In this document: positions 1-7,612 of the stretch, piece by piece
Layout: each line of letters begins with the position of its first letter
Numbering within the stretch: position 1 is the first letter of the stretch
Notes under the pieces: model-generated
The model's input: the letters and a program-made list of their open reading frames with translations, nothing else
Told to the model about the DNA's origin: nothing
The model's database searches: none
Assembly: GCA_965140405.1 (NCBI GenBank)
Contig: OZ223208.1
Coordinates: 1,178,001-1,242,000 of the forward strand
Length of the DNA: 64,000 nt
Reading direction: 5' to 3'
Source: G963556115 sp963666605
GTDB lineage: Bacteria; Planctomycetota; SZUA-567
Translations under genes and position numbers: made by a program

Positions 1-2
1 TC

Positions 3-389
3 CATATCTTTTCAATTCGAAATATGACCTCATTTTTTTCATGTTTAGGCTGGACAGCTTTCTTTATGAAGAGTTACGATTATAGCGATATAACATCATT
101 AATTGCCGGTATTATTGTCGGGGCAATATCAATGTCACTCAACATTGCACTTATGAAAGTACTTAGCAAATTGAGTGAGGACAATTCATTTAGGATAGAA
201 AGTACAGTAGGTGCTTTCGGCAAGGTATATACCCCAATAAAGCACGGCAAGACCGGTCTAGTACAGATCACCTATGGAGGAGGCTTACACGAACTGCACG
301 CAAAGTCAGATGAAGATTTAGAGAGCCATACACCAGTAGAAGTTGTAGATGTTATCGGGACAAATATTGTTATTGTTAAATCGCTTTAG
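3..389 (+). CDS. NfeD/YuaF-like membrane protein, 5' end outside window
   Basis: The reading frame is open to the window edge, and the first ATG (24) has no ribosome binding site, so the true start probably lies upstream. About residues 20-46 after that ATG form a hydrophobic helix. The last 55 residues, from GKVYTPIKHGKTG onward, look like the small OB-fold domain of NfeD-family proteins. Known family members of the YuaF/YqiJ type are membrane partners of flotillins and are encoded next to them. Here the next gene, 38 bp downstream on the same strand, is a flotillin, which supports the call. The exact subfamily cannot be settled from the partial sequence. Confidence 0.7.
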   Translation, partial: HIFSIRNMTSFFSCLGWTAFFMKSYDYSDITSLIAGIIVGAISMSLNIALMKVLSKLSEDNSFRIESTVGAFGKVYTPIKHGKTGLVQITYGGGLHELHAKSDEDLESHTPVEVVDVIGTNIVIVKSL

Positions 390-427
390 ATTGAACAAAT
401 CACTCATAACCTTGAAAGGAAGACTTC

Positions 428-1861
428 ATGGATCTACTCACATTCGGCATCGTACCACTTATTATAATTGCCAGTTTATTCAGCATCTTTATTGCGACAC
501 TATATTACTACCGTAAGTGCCCCTCAGATAAGATTCTTGTAATCTATGGTATGATTGGCAAAGGTAATAATGGTCAAAGACGTACTTCAAAATGTGTCCA
601 TGGTGGTGCTGCATTTATATGGCCAGTGGTACAAGATTTCAAATGGCTAAGCCTTATACCAATGCAAATTGATATCGATCTACGTGGAGCCCTTTCCAAG
701 CAGAACATCCGTGTAAATATCCCCGCATCCTTCACTATTGCCGTCTCAAACTCACAAGACATTATGCAGAACGCGGCAGAGAGACTTCTTGATCTAGATG
801 TTAAACAAATCCAGAAACAAGCAGAGGACATAATTTTTGGTCAACTCCGACAGGTTATTGCGACCATGTCTATCGAAGACATTAATGCAGACAGAGACAA
901 GTTCATCCAGAACGTAGCAGAAAACCTCTGCATTGAGTTGAACAAGATAGGTCTTGATCTAATCAATGTAAACATCAAAGATATCACAGATGAATCTGGG
1001 TATATCGAAGCCCTCGGTAAGAAAGCTGCTGCAATCGCAACGGAGCAAGCAAAGATTGATGTTGCAGAGCAAGAAAAAGCTGGTGAAACAGGTAAAGCTT
1101 TGGCAGACAGAGAGAGACGTATTCAGGTAGCAACTGCAAATTCAGAAGCAGTAAAGGGTGAAAATCTCGCACTTATTGTCAAAGCCGACTCAGACGCTGA
1201 TAGACGCGAATCAGAAGCGAAAGCACAATCTAGAGCAATAGCAGCAGAGTCTGTACAGACAACAAACGCTGAAAAAGAGGGCTATGAAGCACAGATTGAA
1301 ACCCAGAGAACACTTATTGAGCTCAACCGCCAGACAGAGATTGCCAGTAATGTAGTACCAGCTGAGATTGCAAAACAGAAGGTGATTATCCAAGCAGAAG
1401 CTGAAGCAGAGAAGCTACGCATCGAAGCAGAGGGTGCAGCAAAAGCTCTATATGCGAAGATGAAGGCAGAAGCAGAAGGTAATTATGAAATTCTTAAGCA
1501 GATGGCTAGAGGTTTTGGTGAAGCAGTTGAAGCTGTTGGTGGCTCACCAGAGCAGGCAGTGATGATGATGATAGCAGACAAACTTGAGAATCTAATGCGC
1601 ATCCAGGTAGATGCTATTAGTGGTATTAATATTGATAAGATTACAGTATGGGATAGCGGTTCAAACTCAGAAGGAGACACATCTACAGCAGGCTTTGTAA
1701 AAGGGATGATGAAGTCAGTACCACCAATCCATGAGATGTTCAAGATGTCAGGTATGGAGCTACCAAAGTGGCTAGGCAGCGAAGAAACAGAGCCAGCGTT
1801 AGCCGCCCAAGCAGCTACCCCAGAACCAGCAACAACCGAACCAACCGCAGAGCCATATTAG
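428..1861 (+). CDS. Flotillin (FloT/YqiK type)
   Basis: Membrane scaffold protein of the SPFH/flotillin family, 477 aa, within the usual size range. Residues 5-27 form one N-terminal membrane helix. An SPFH (band 7) domain follows at roughly 30-200. A long Ala/Glu/Lys-rich coiled coil with many AEAE-type repeats covers about 195-355, the hallmark of flotillins. The C-terminus is Pro/Ala/Thr/Glu-rich. GGAAFIWP and the DITDESGYIEALG segment are typical of the family. The start follows an AAGGAAG site (417-423). It is paired with the upstream NfeD/YuaF-like gene, as in yuaF-floT. Family members organise membrane microdomains. A second, unrelated flotillin type (FloA) is encoded near 44.7 kb. Confidence 0.9.
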   Translation: MDLLTFGIVPLIIIASLFSIFIATLYYYRKCPSDKILVIYGMIGKGNNGQRRTSKCVHGGAAFIWPVVQDFKWLSLIPMQIDIDLRGALSKQNIRVNIPASFTIAVSNSQDIMQNAAERLLDLDVKQIQKQAEDIIFGQLRQVIATMSIEDINADRDKFIQNVAENLCIELNKIGLDLINVNIKDITDESGYIEALGKKAAAIATEQAKIDVAEQEKAGETGKALADRERRIQVATANSEAVKGENLALIVKADSDADRRESEAKAQSRAIAAESVQTTNAEKEGYEAQIETQRTLIELNRQTEIASNVVPAEIAKQKVIIQAEAEAEKLRIEAEGAAKALYAKMKAEAEGNYEILKQMARGFGEAVEAVGGSPEQAVMMMIADKLENLMRIQVDAISGINIDKITVWDSGSNSEGDTSTAGFVKGMMKSVPPIHEMFKMSGMELPKWLGSEETEPALAAQAATPEPATTEPTAEPY

Positions 1862-1888
1862 CTCTATCCAAAAAGTATCTACAAGCGC

Positions 1889-1920
1889 AAACAGGTCTGC
1901 ACTATAGTGCAGACCTGTTT
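1889..1920 (+). terminator. Terminator after flotillin gene
   Basis: Perfect 32-bp palindrome with arms AAACAGGTCTGCACTA and its exact complement, 28 bp after the flotillin stop. A T-rich end follows. It closes the nfeD-flotillin unit. Confidence 0.8.
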
Positions 1921-2025
1921 GTAATTACCACATATAATTCTCCAAGTCAACTATATAAATATCCATTTGTAATACCCTACACATTATGCTAGACTCATAA
2001 AATCATTTAGGTAAATTCCAGTTCC

Positions 2026-2040
2026 AAGTGCAACACTTGA
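2026..2040 (+). repeat. IS30-like terminal repeat, left copy
   Basis: AAGTGCAACACTTGA occurs here 75 bp before the decayed IS30 transposase start and again at 4066-4080. A motif with this core is common in terminal inverted repeats of IS30-family elements (from memory of the family). The two copies are in the same orientation on the + strand and exactly 2,040 bp apart. Confidence 0.5.
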
Positions 2041-2115
2041 ATTAAAGAATAATAGTAAAGTGGTCGATAATATTTCGCCTGAAATTATTCCTATCGATTA
2101 CTCAAGGAGAGCAAT

Positions 2116-2753
2116 TTGGGACAGTATTACAACCACCTTACTCTAGGTTAATCGTACGATTATCAAAACACTATTGCAAAAGAATATGAGTTATAAGTAC
2201 ATCGCAGAGAAGATTAGAGTTCATAGATCTACTATTTACAGAGAGATTCAACGTAACCGTGGCTTAAAAGGATATAGATTTAAGCAGGCTCACAGAAAAG
2301 CTATCAGAGAAAAAATCCGCCTAGATTAAAAAAATTTGGCAAATTTGTATGTGAGTATATTATTAGAAATACACACGAGGGTTATTCTCAAGAGCAGATC
2401 TCTGGTATAGTAGAAATGATATCGGCATAAAAATATCGCCTGAAGCAATATACAAGATTGTATTCAGGGACAAACATGCGGGTGGTTGTTTATTTAAACA
2501 CCTAAGAATTAATGTCAAACGGAAACCCAAGAAAGTAATCGGAGTCCCAGAAACTAGGGGACAAATTACGAATAAAGTAAGTATTGAGGAACGTTCAAAA
2601 ATATTGGATACTTGCCGCCGCTTTGGAGATTGGGAAGCAGATCTTGTAAGCGGTGCGAAACATAATGAGTTTCTTGTTACGCTACTTAAGCGCAAGAGCG
2701 GTTTTGTCAGAATAGGACATGTACGTCATAAAGAAAGCTACTTGGTAAAATAG
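2116..2753 (+). pseudogene. IS30-family transposase, decayed and 3'-truncated
   Basis: An AAGGAG site precedes a TTG start giving GQYYNHLTL, a typical IS30 opening. The frame then breaks repeatedly: a stop near 2148, a shift before RTIIKTLLQKNMSYKYIAEKI, a stop after KIRLD near 2327, and another after EMISA near 2428. The pieces show the N-terminal HTH (YIAEKIRVHRSTIYREIQRNRG) and the start of the DDE domain (RFGDWEADLVSG, carrying the first catalytic Asp). The last fragment ends at HKESYLVK with a stop, so the other catalytic Asp and Glu are gone. At least three disruptions plus truncation make it non-functional. Downstream sequence belongs to another gene remnant. Confidence 0.85.
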
Positions 2754-2819
2754 TGGAGTAATTTTAATGTGTCTGCCAGATAAAGTAGTGGCTGCTACAT
2801 ATAATTTAGGTTTAACTTA

Positions 2820-2999
2820 TTACTTGGATATTCGAATGTCTTTGAGAGGAATACGCTATAAATACTTTCCAAGTTTTAAAAGTACGGTATCACAAGCACC
2901 TATTTCATTAACTCCAAATTTTTTTAAACGAAGAGAGCCATCCAAGTCACTCATAGAAAATTTAATACTTTTATAACAATCTCTATTAAGAAGTGGCAT
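2820..2999 (-). pseudogene. FeoA-like small protein, interrupted by an amber codon
   Basis: An AGGAGAG site precedes the ATG at 2999. The frame reads MPLLNRDCYKSIKF, then LRLKKFGVNEIGACDTVLLKL, which resembles the Leu-rich, Gly-x-x-x-G core of FeoA domains (ferrous iron uptake accessory protein). A TAG stop lies at 2856-2858, after 47 codons. The same frame continues as RIPLKDIRISK before a TAA at 2820, much like the usual FeoA C-terminal strand. It is therefore probably a FeoA-type gene damaged by one nonsense mutation and perhaps an internal deletion. It abuts the truncated IS30 remnant. The family assignment is tentative. Confidence 0.4.
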
Positions 3000-3031
3000 G
3001 ACTGACTCTCCTTTCTAATTTACTCACGCTC

Positions 3032-3391
3032 TTATTCTTCAAATTCAGCTAGCTTTTCTTTAATTATACGCAAGGAACTCTCAAGATAACCTGCATGAGA
3101 TCTTAGCGCCGCCAATTGTTGTTGTTTATCAACAGGAATCTGCGTAGTGAAGTTTCCCTGCCAACCTGCACCACAACCAGCTTGAGCAAAATTTCTACGC
3201 CCATATCCGCCTCGGCCAAAACCTCGGCCAAAACCTCCTCCAAAACCACAAGCAAACCCTCTACGCACGCCCTTGCTGAATGATTTGACTGGTTCATTAC
3301 CTTCTTTTAAAGCACTTCCAGCACATAAACCCACTCCACGTCCAGTCATTGGTCCTGCACCCATTGGTCCTGTTTCATCTCTTCTAGGCAT
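3032..3391 (-). CDS. DUF5320-like glycine/arginine-rich small protein
   Basis: 119 aa starting MPRRDETGPMGAGPMTGRGVG, the hallmark opening of DUF5320 proteins. A GFGRGFGRGGYGRR-type low-complexity centre follows. About residues 82-119 form a short coiled coil (QQQLAALRSHAGYLESSLRIIKEKL). The AAAGGAGG site is strong. Family members occur in anaerobes, often beside NifX/NifB-like (dinitrogenase iron-molybdenum cofactor) proteins, ferrous iron transporters and small zinc-ribbon proteins. Their function is unknown. Here it lies between a FeoA-like remnant and a small zinc-ribbon gene, a typical setting. Confidence 0.85.
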   Translation of the reverse strand: MPRRDETGPMGAGPMTGRGVGLCAGSALKEGNEPVKSFSKGVRRGFACGFGGGFGRGFGRGGYGRRNFAQAGCGAGWQGNFTTQIPVDKQQQLAALRSHAGYLESSLRIIKEKLAEFEE

Positions 3392-3502
3392 AATACAACC
3401 TCCTTTAATTAATTGGCCACAATCAAAAAAAAGCTATACTTCTTAATCCATAATTAAATAATACAAACGGCTGTGACCATGACCGTCAATTATATTATTT
3501 TA

Positions 3503-3685
3503 TTATTCTCTGGTTAAGGCTGTCCCACACTGTGGACATTTAATGTTAGTGCATGGTTGCCCACGTACATGCGATTGCCTATGTCCGCATGAAGGACAAA
3601 CACAAAGACCTCCAGAACCGAGACCATTACCGCCCATTTTTCCCATACCTCTATGATACGATCCACTTCCATCATTTCTTGGCAT
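3503..3685 (-). CDS. Small Gly-rich zinc-ribbon protein
   Basis: 60 aa starting at MPRNDGSGSYHRG. A start 27 bp further upstream is possible, but this ATG has a GGAG site 6 bp ahead. Residues 34-57 contain CPSCGH and, after a spacer, CPQCG: two CxxC pairs that would bind one metal ion, probably zinc or iron. The Gly-rich N-terminus resembles small proteins found with DUF5320 genes in anaerobes. The gene lies 111 bp upstream of the DUF5320-like gene on the same strand. Its role is unknown. Confidence 0.7.
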   Translation of the reverse strand: MPRNDGSGSYHRGMGKMGGNGLGSGGLCVCPSCGHRQSHVRGQPCTNIKCPQCGTALTRE

Positions 3686-3890
3686 ATTATTCTCCAATAT
3701 TAACGTTAACATAAAAGCAATACCTATTTTAATAATGATACCTAGTAATACTGAACAATGTTATCATTCAATAATCATTCCAATTTACCATTAAATATAA
3801 ATATGAGCAATCATCCTGTAGAAATAGGGTTAAATGATTTTAGGTTTTATGACGCTTTAAAAAAATACAGTAGCAACACTGTAGCAATGC

Positions 3891-3926
3891 AACCATTACA
3901 GTCGCACTTGTGCTACCGTAATGGTT
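3891..3926. other. Imperfect hairpin
   Basis: AACCATTAC (3891-3899) pairs with GTAATGGTT (3918-3926). An inner GCAC/GTGC pair is separated from the outer stem by a 4-base mismatch. It lies upstream of the zinc-ribbon gene. No T-run follows closely, so terminator function is unsure. Confidence 0.4.
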
Positions 3927-4056
3927 GGTACTTTTAGTTAACTTCACATCTATATATTCAAACTCTATTACAAATAATGATAAAGCAGTCTATTGCTTTA
4001 CATATCTTTAACCTGAACTAGAAATAATTGAACCGGACCTTACTGATATCTTGGGT

Positions 4057-4140
4057 TCAAGTTATAAGTGCAACACTTGAAAATTCATCCGGCTTTTTAT
4101 ATTTATAAGTTTTAACTTCATAAAGACCAGACGACAGGAT
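4057..4140 (-). pseudogene. IS30 transposase C-terminal fragment with right end
   Basis: Read on the minus strand, one frame gives LYEVKTYKYKKPDEFSSVALIT and a stop at 4057-4059. The final VAL-x-T ending just before the terminal repeat is how many IS30-family transposases finish. The repeat AAGTGCAACACTTGA (4066-4080) overlaps the end of the frame. Nothing upstream continues the transposase, so this is a short remnant opposite in orientation to the one at 2116-2753. Confidence 0.45.
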
Positions 4141-4342
4141 TCTCCTTCACTCGCCTTGATCACTCAGTCGACAATACTTTTTAACAATTAAAAAGTAGGC
4201 ACCACCAGCAATTCTTCATCAGTTCAGAATAACTGGTATCTAAGGAAAACTTGCGCTACCTGCGCAATTGTGATCCGCTACCACCTTGTCACGGACATCT
4301 CTATGTGCATTGTTTACCTAGCATATCAATACGTGTTACAAT

Positions 4343-5005
4343 CTATCTATCTTCAATAGAGACATTCTTTATCAAACAAGATGCACGCTCACCTGTTAGC
4401 CCTCTTATCCTCAACGCAATATGTCCTCTATCAAACTCATGATCATCATCAATTTTAAATAGTCTTACCCCATTCACAGTAAGCCAGAAATTATCCCTAT
4501 GCCTACCAACCTCTACCAAATTAAACTTACCCATCTCAATGGCGTTACTCTCTGCCTTGCCAAGCTCCTCCTTGTTAGGATACTTCATCAAATTCGGCAC
4601 ATCATTAAATACCAAGTTATTAAATTCAAACACATAACACTCAACCTTGTTCTTCCAGTACTTTTTCCCGCCATCATACTTATACGGCACCCGCAACTTC
4701 CCCTCTGCCCCAATATCACCAGCAGACATCACCACCTCAAGCACACAAGCCGCACTTAGTGGCATCACCTCAAACCTCAGCACAACCTTCTCGTCATAAG
4801 CTTCTGGACTAATAAGCACAACTCCATTACTTGATGCTCCCTCTTTAAGGTACAACATTCCATGCTCTACCCTTTTGACACCACTCCCATAGAAGTCCCA
4901 TGCTCCATCTATACTTTTTGCGTCTATCTCATTTGCAACCGCTACACTTGTTAGGCACAGCACTAGTGTAATCATAATACCTAATATTTTTATCATTTTC
5001 TTCAC
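4343..5005 (-). CDS. Secreted DUF1080-like (jelly-roll) protein
   Basis: 220 aa with a clear signal peptide (hydrophobic core about 6-20, likely cleavage after AVA at 24). The mature part is beta-rich. The ending, VNGVRLFKIDDDHEFDRGHIALRIRG followed by CLIKNVSIED, has the pattern of DUF1080 (3-keto-disaccharide hydrolase-type) jelly-roll domains, where the last strands read GHIGLQ...FRNI. Start supported by a GGTGAAG site. No catalytic residues can be assigned, and a pure sugar-binding or structural role is equally possible. It stands alone, divergent from the tetR gene. Confidence 0.55.
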   Translation of the reverse strand: MKKMIKILGIMITLVLCLTSVAVANEIDAKSIDGAWDFYGSGVKRVEHGMLYLKEGASSNGVVLISPEAYDEKVVLRFEVMPLSAACVLEVVMSAGDIGAEGKLRVPYKYDGGKKYWKNKVECYVFEFNNLVFNDVPNLMKYPNKEELGKAESNAIEMGKFNLVEVGRHRDNFWLTVNGVRLFKIDDDHEFDRGHIALRIRGLTGERASCLIKNVSIEDR

Positions 5006-5144
5006 CTTTCATTCTTATATACACCATACTCCTCCTTACATTGTAACAACTTCCCTCATAAGAACAAACAACAATTATTTTCAACAGCACTAACTCTATC
5101 CATTTGCACATATTATAAAACCTCACAGATGTATAAATTTATCC

Positions 5145-5200
5145 TTGACTCAATATTCTAATAACGTATTATATTAATAATGAATATATAATTCACTATT
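5145..5200 (+). promoter_or_regulatory. tetR promoter with palindromic operator
   Basis: A -35 TTGACT (5145-5150) lies 16 bp from a -10 TATTAT (5167-5172). Directly downstream, AATAATGAAT (5176-5185) and ATTCACTATT (5191-5200) form an inverted repeat with one mismatch and a 5-bp centre. Its place over the transcription start suggests autorepression by the TetR protein encoded 25 bp further on. Confidence 0.6.
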
Positions 5201-5224
5201 ATAATTCCCAGGAGTAATACCTCA

Positions 5225-5839
5225 ATGGTACAATACAAAAAAAATACAGTTAAACAAAGAATACTCTCAGCCGCATTAAATGAATTTGCCCTAAAAGGCT
5301 ATAAAAAGAGCACTATCTCTGGAATTGCGGATAAAGCAGAAATAGCCACTGGTAATATTTATAGATACTTCAAAAGCAAGAGTGACCTATTCTTAGAGGT
5401 AATCCCTGAGACATTTGTTAATAACTTACTCTCTATTATTTCAAATAAAGTGACCGCCTTAGAAGGAGTAAAATCAATTGTTACTCTTTCTAATAATTCT
5501 GATTTCCACTTATTCTCCGCAGAAATGATTGACTTTATAATTGAAAATAGATCCATAATTATCATATTACTCATCGGTTCAGAAGGAAGCATATATGAAA
5601 ACGTCCCTAGAAAGATTATGTTACACACTCGAGAGCTAGCTATAAAGTACTTTAAATCTATCAACCCTGATATTACTCTTACCAAAATACAGCAGGAACT
5701 CCTCTATACAGTATATTGGAACTCACTTCGTACAACTTCAGAAATTATGCAGAAATATTCTGATACTAACGAACTCAGAGAAGCTCTAAGTATGCAAATA
5801 AAATACCACCAAGGTGGACTTGGTAATATCTTTAACTAG
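5225..5839 (+). CDS. TetR-family transcriptional regulator
   Basis: 204 aa. Residues 8-55 form the TetR helix-turn-helix: KQRILSAALNEFALKGYKKSTISGIA, then GNIYRYFKSKSDLF, the standard recognition-helix and YFxSK signature. The C-terminal two thirds are helical and diverged, as expected for a ligand-binding domain. A CAGGAG site precedes the ATG. The gene lies 50 bp upstream of an NmrA-like oxidoreductase, with no terminator between, so the two probably form one unit. The palindrome upstream is the likely operator. Ligand unknown. Confidence 0.88.
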   Translation: MVQYKKNTVKQRILSAALNEFALKGYKKSTISGIADKAEIATGNIYRYFKSKSDLFLEVIPETFVNNLLSIISNKVTALEGVKSIVTLSNNSDFHLFSAEMIDFIIENRSIIIILLIGSEGSIYENVPRKIMLHTRELAIKYFKSINPDITLTKIQQELLYTVYWNSLRTTSEIMQKYSDTNELREALSMQIKYHQGGLGNIFN

Positions 5840-5889
5840 CGTTACTACAATATACACTAAACACTTTTTGACTAAATATTGGAGATCAT

Positions 5890-6753
5890 ATGAAAAGAAA
5901 AATCCTCGTGATGGGTGCTACAGGGAAGGTTGGGACAAAGTTTATCGATGAACTACTCAAGTATGACGTCTCAATTAGAGCATTAACAAGAAATCCTTTA
6001 CAAGTTACCCAACGCTTTAATACCCGCGTAGAGTGGGTTGAATTTGATATTCTAAAACCTGCCACTTTCCCTAATGCACTTAAAGCTATCGACAGCGTAT
6101 TCATGATTTCCCGACCTGGAGATGAACAAGCAAACACCTTTGCTAAACCACTAATCAAGTATATTATGGATTCAGAAGTTGACCATATAGTCAATCTTTC
6201 AGCCATGGGTGCTAACGAACGACCAGATTTTTCCATTCGTAAAGTTGAAATACTTTTGGAAGACTCCGGTATAAACTTCACCCACCTACGCCCAAACTTT
6301 TTTATGCAGATTTTTTCTAGCGGCCCACTTGGTAACTCTATTAAGACCCAACAAAAGATCATACTTCCCGCGGAAGATGCCAAGCTTTCATTTGTACATT
6401 CAGGAGACATTGCAACCGTTGCTGCTAAAATTTTAAGCAATCCAATAGACCACATTAATAAAGCTTATACTCTTACAGGAGGTGAAGCTATAGATCATCA
6501 TCAAGTCGCAGAACATATTTCAAATGCTATTGGAAGAAAAGTCGAGTATTCTTCAGTACAGAGTGATGATATGCATAAAATGCTTCAGTCATTGAGCATC
6601 CCTGAAGATGTAATTCAAAGGTTACTCACAATGTACAAGTTTGTACGAGAAGGTTATTGCTCCCCTATAACTGAGTGTATAAATGATATTACAGGACAGC
6701 CTCCAACCACCTTTGCTAAATTTGCATCTGAACAATACTCTGCTTGGCTATAG
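5890..6753 (+). CDS. NmrA-like NAD(P)-binding oxidoreductase
   Basis: 287 aa atypical short-chain dehydrogenase. GATGKVG at residues 9-15 is the NmrA-type nucleotide-binding loop. RALTRNP at 34-40 gives the basic residue that favours NADPH. VNLSAMGANE and FTHLRPNFFMQ are conserved in the NmrA/quinone-reductase-2 group. The family includes redox sensors and NADPH quinone or azo reductases; substrate unknown. A GGAG site precedes the ATG. Co-transcribed with the TetR gene, so probably induced by the same reactive or quinone-like ligand (inference). Confidence 0.8.
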   Translation: MKRKILVMGATGKVGTKFIDELLKYDVSIRALTRNPLQVTQRFNTRVEWVEFDILKPATFPNALKAIDSVFMISRPGDEQANTFAKPLIKYIMDSEVDHIVNLSAMGANERPDFSIRKVEILLEDSGINFTHLRPNFFMQIFSSGPLGNSIKTQQKIILPAEDAKLSFVHSGDIATVAAKILSNPIDHINKAYTLTGGEAIDHHQVAEHISNAIGRKVEYSSVQSDDMHKMLQSLSIPEDVIQRLLTMYKFVREGYCSPITECINDITGQPPTTFAKFASEQYSAWL

Positions 6754-6804
6754 CTATAACAAAGACTTTATATCAATATCTGAGGAATTTATATTATATA
6801 TAAA

Positions 6805-6835
6805 TACGAGACGCTACACATAGTAGCGCCTCGTA
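6805..6835. terminator. Bidirectional terminator between nmrA-like gene and atpC
   Basis: TACGAGACGCTAC pairs with GTAGCGCCTCGTA with one mismatch and a 5-base loop. An AT-rich tract flanks it on the left, giving U-rich RNA for the minus strand. It separates two convergent units. Confidence 0.6.
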
Positions 6836-6871
6836 AACTTAATAATATATGAAATATCAGGTGAACTTAAT

Positions 6872-7342
6872 TTATTTATTCAATCCTTCAACCATCTGCA
6901 TACGAAGTATAGCTCTCATCAGTGATAATTGGGCTCTATCAAGATCCACCGGCGCGGCCTCACCCTTATTTACACTAACCTCTTCAAGCTTCTCCAGCGC
7001 TCTCTTCTTTGCTTCTTTTGCACGCTCAAGATCGATCTCAGATGCCAGCTCAGCAGAGTTTGCATACACAGTCACTTCCTCACCATTCATATCGAGGAAT
7101 CCACCATGCACTGCAAGTCCAATATCCTTCTTCTCGTCACCTTGAATCTCGGTGATATTCATCATACCTACTTTAAGAGGAGTTAAAAAAGGTTCATGAC
7201 GCGGCTGTAACTCAAACTCACCACTCTCCCCAATTGCAGTCAAATCAGCAATCTCACCCTCAAATACAGACTTCAAAGGCGTTATGATCCTACATTTAAA
7301 GGACACGACCTCTTCTTCATTCTGTTTAATATCATCAGCCAC
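6872..7342 (-). CDS. atpC: ATP synthase F1 subunit epsilon
   Basis: 156 aa. Central-stalk subunit of F1 that couples rotation and can inhibit ATP hydrolysis. The N-terminal beta sandwich shows the usual pattern (FKCRIITPLKSVFEGEI, GESGEFELQPRHEPFLTPLKVG, GGFLDMNGEEVTVYA). The C-terminal helical hairpin is present at about 98-154. It is last in the operon, 270 bp after atpD with no recognisable feature in the gap. A terminator follows. Confidence 0.95.
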   Translation of the reverse strand: MADDIKQNEEEVVSFKCRIITPLKSVFEGEIADLTAIGESGEFELQPRHEPFLTPLKVGMMNITEIQGDEKKDIGLAVHGGFLDMNGEEVTVYANSAELASEIDLERAKEAKKRALEKLEEVSVNKGEAAPVDLDRAQLSLMRAILRMQMVEGLNK

Positions 7343-7612
7343 AGTATCACCTCATTGATCAATATATAAACACTTAGAAAGCTTCACTCTAATACTAATA
7401 AATTACAAAAACCAGTAAAAATTGCTGAAGACCAAAAGTACATACCGCAAGATAACTTACCTGTGCGATTCTACCATATCCACACCAAAACCACTAGAGC
7501 TGATTGAAACCCTCATCCCCAAACAATTATACCTTATCCCGTCCGACGACCATAAGCACCTTCAAATACCAATAGAAGAGCGCGGTCACTCAATAGCAAC
7601 AGTAGGCAATAA

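Larger units (their letters stand above)
3686..4342. other. Gene-free stretch with mobile-element debris
   Basis: No credible gene here. It holds a hairpin at 3891-3926, an IS30 3'-end remnant at 4057-4140 and a small hairpin at 4251-4267 (TTGCGC arms) that could weakly terminate the minus-strand gene ending at 4343. The rest is AT-rich and unremarkable. Confidence 0.6.

Noticed and set aside
1768..1992. 74-aa open frame overlapping the flotillin end and terminator
   Set aside because: It runs out of frame through the flotillin gene and across a perfect terminator palindrome.
2363..2695. 110-aa open frame on the minus strand
   Set aside because: It is antisense to the IS30 transposase remnant and has no ribosome site or family likeness.
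2820..2999. TAG as pyrrolysine or recoded codon
   Set aside because: No recoding signal is visible and the neighbouring DNA is decayed, so a simple nonsense mutation is likelier.
4251..4442. 63-aa plus-strand open frame
   Set aside because: Overlaps the DUF1080-like gene antisense and has no start site support.
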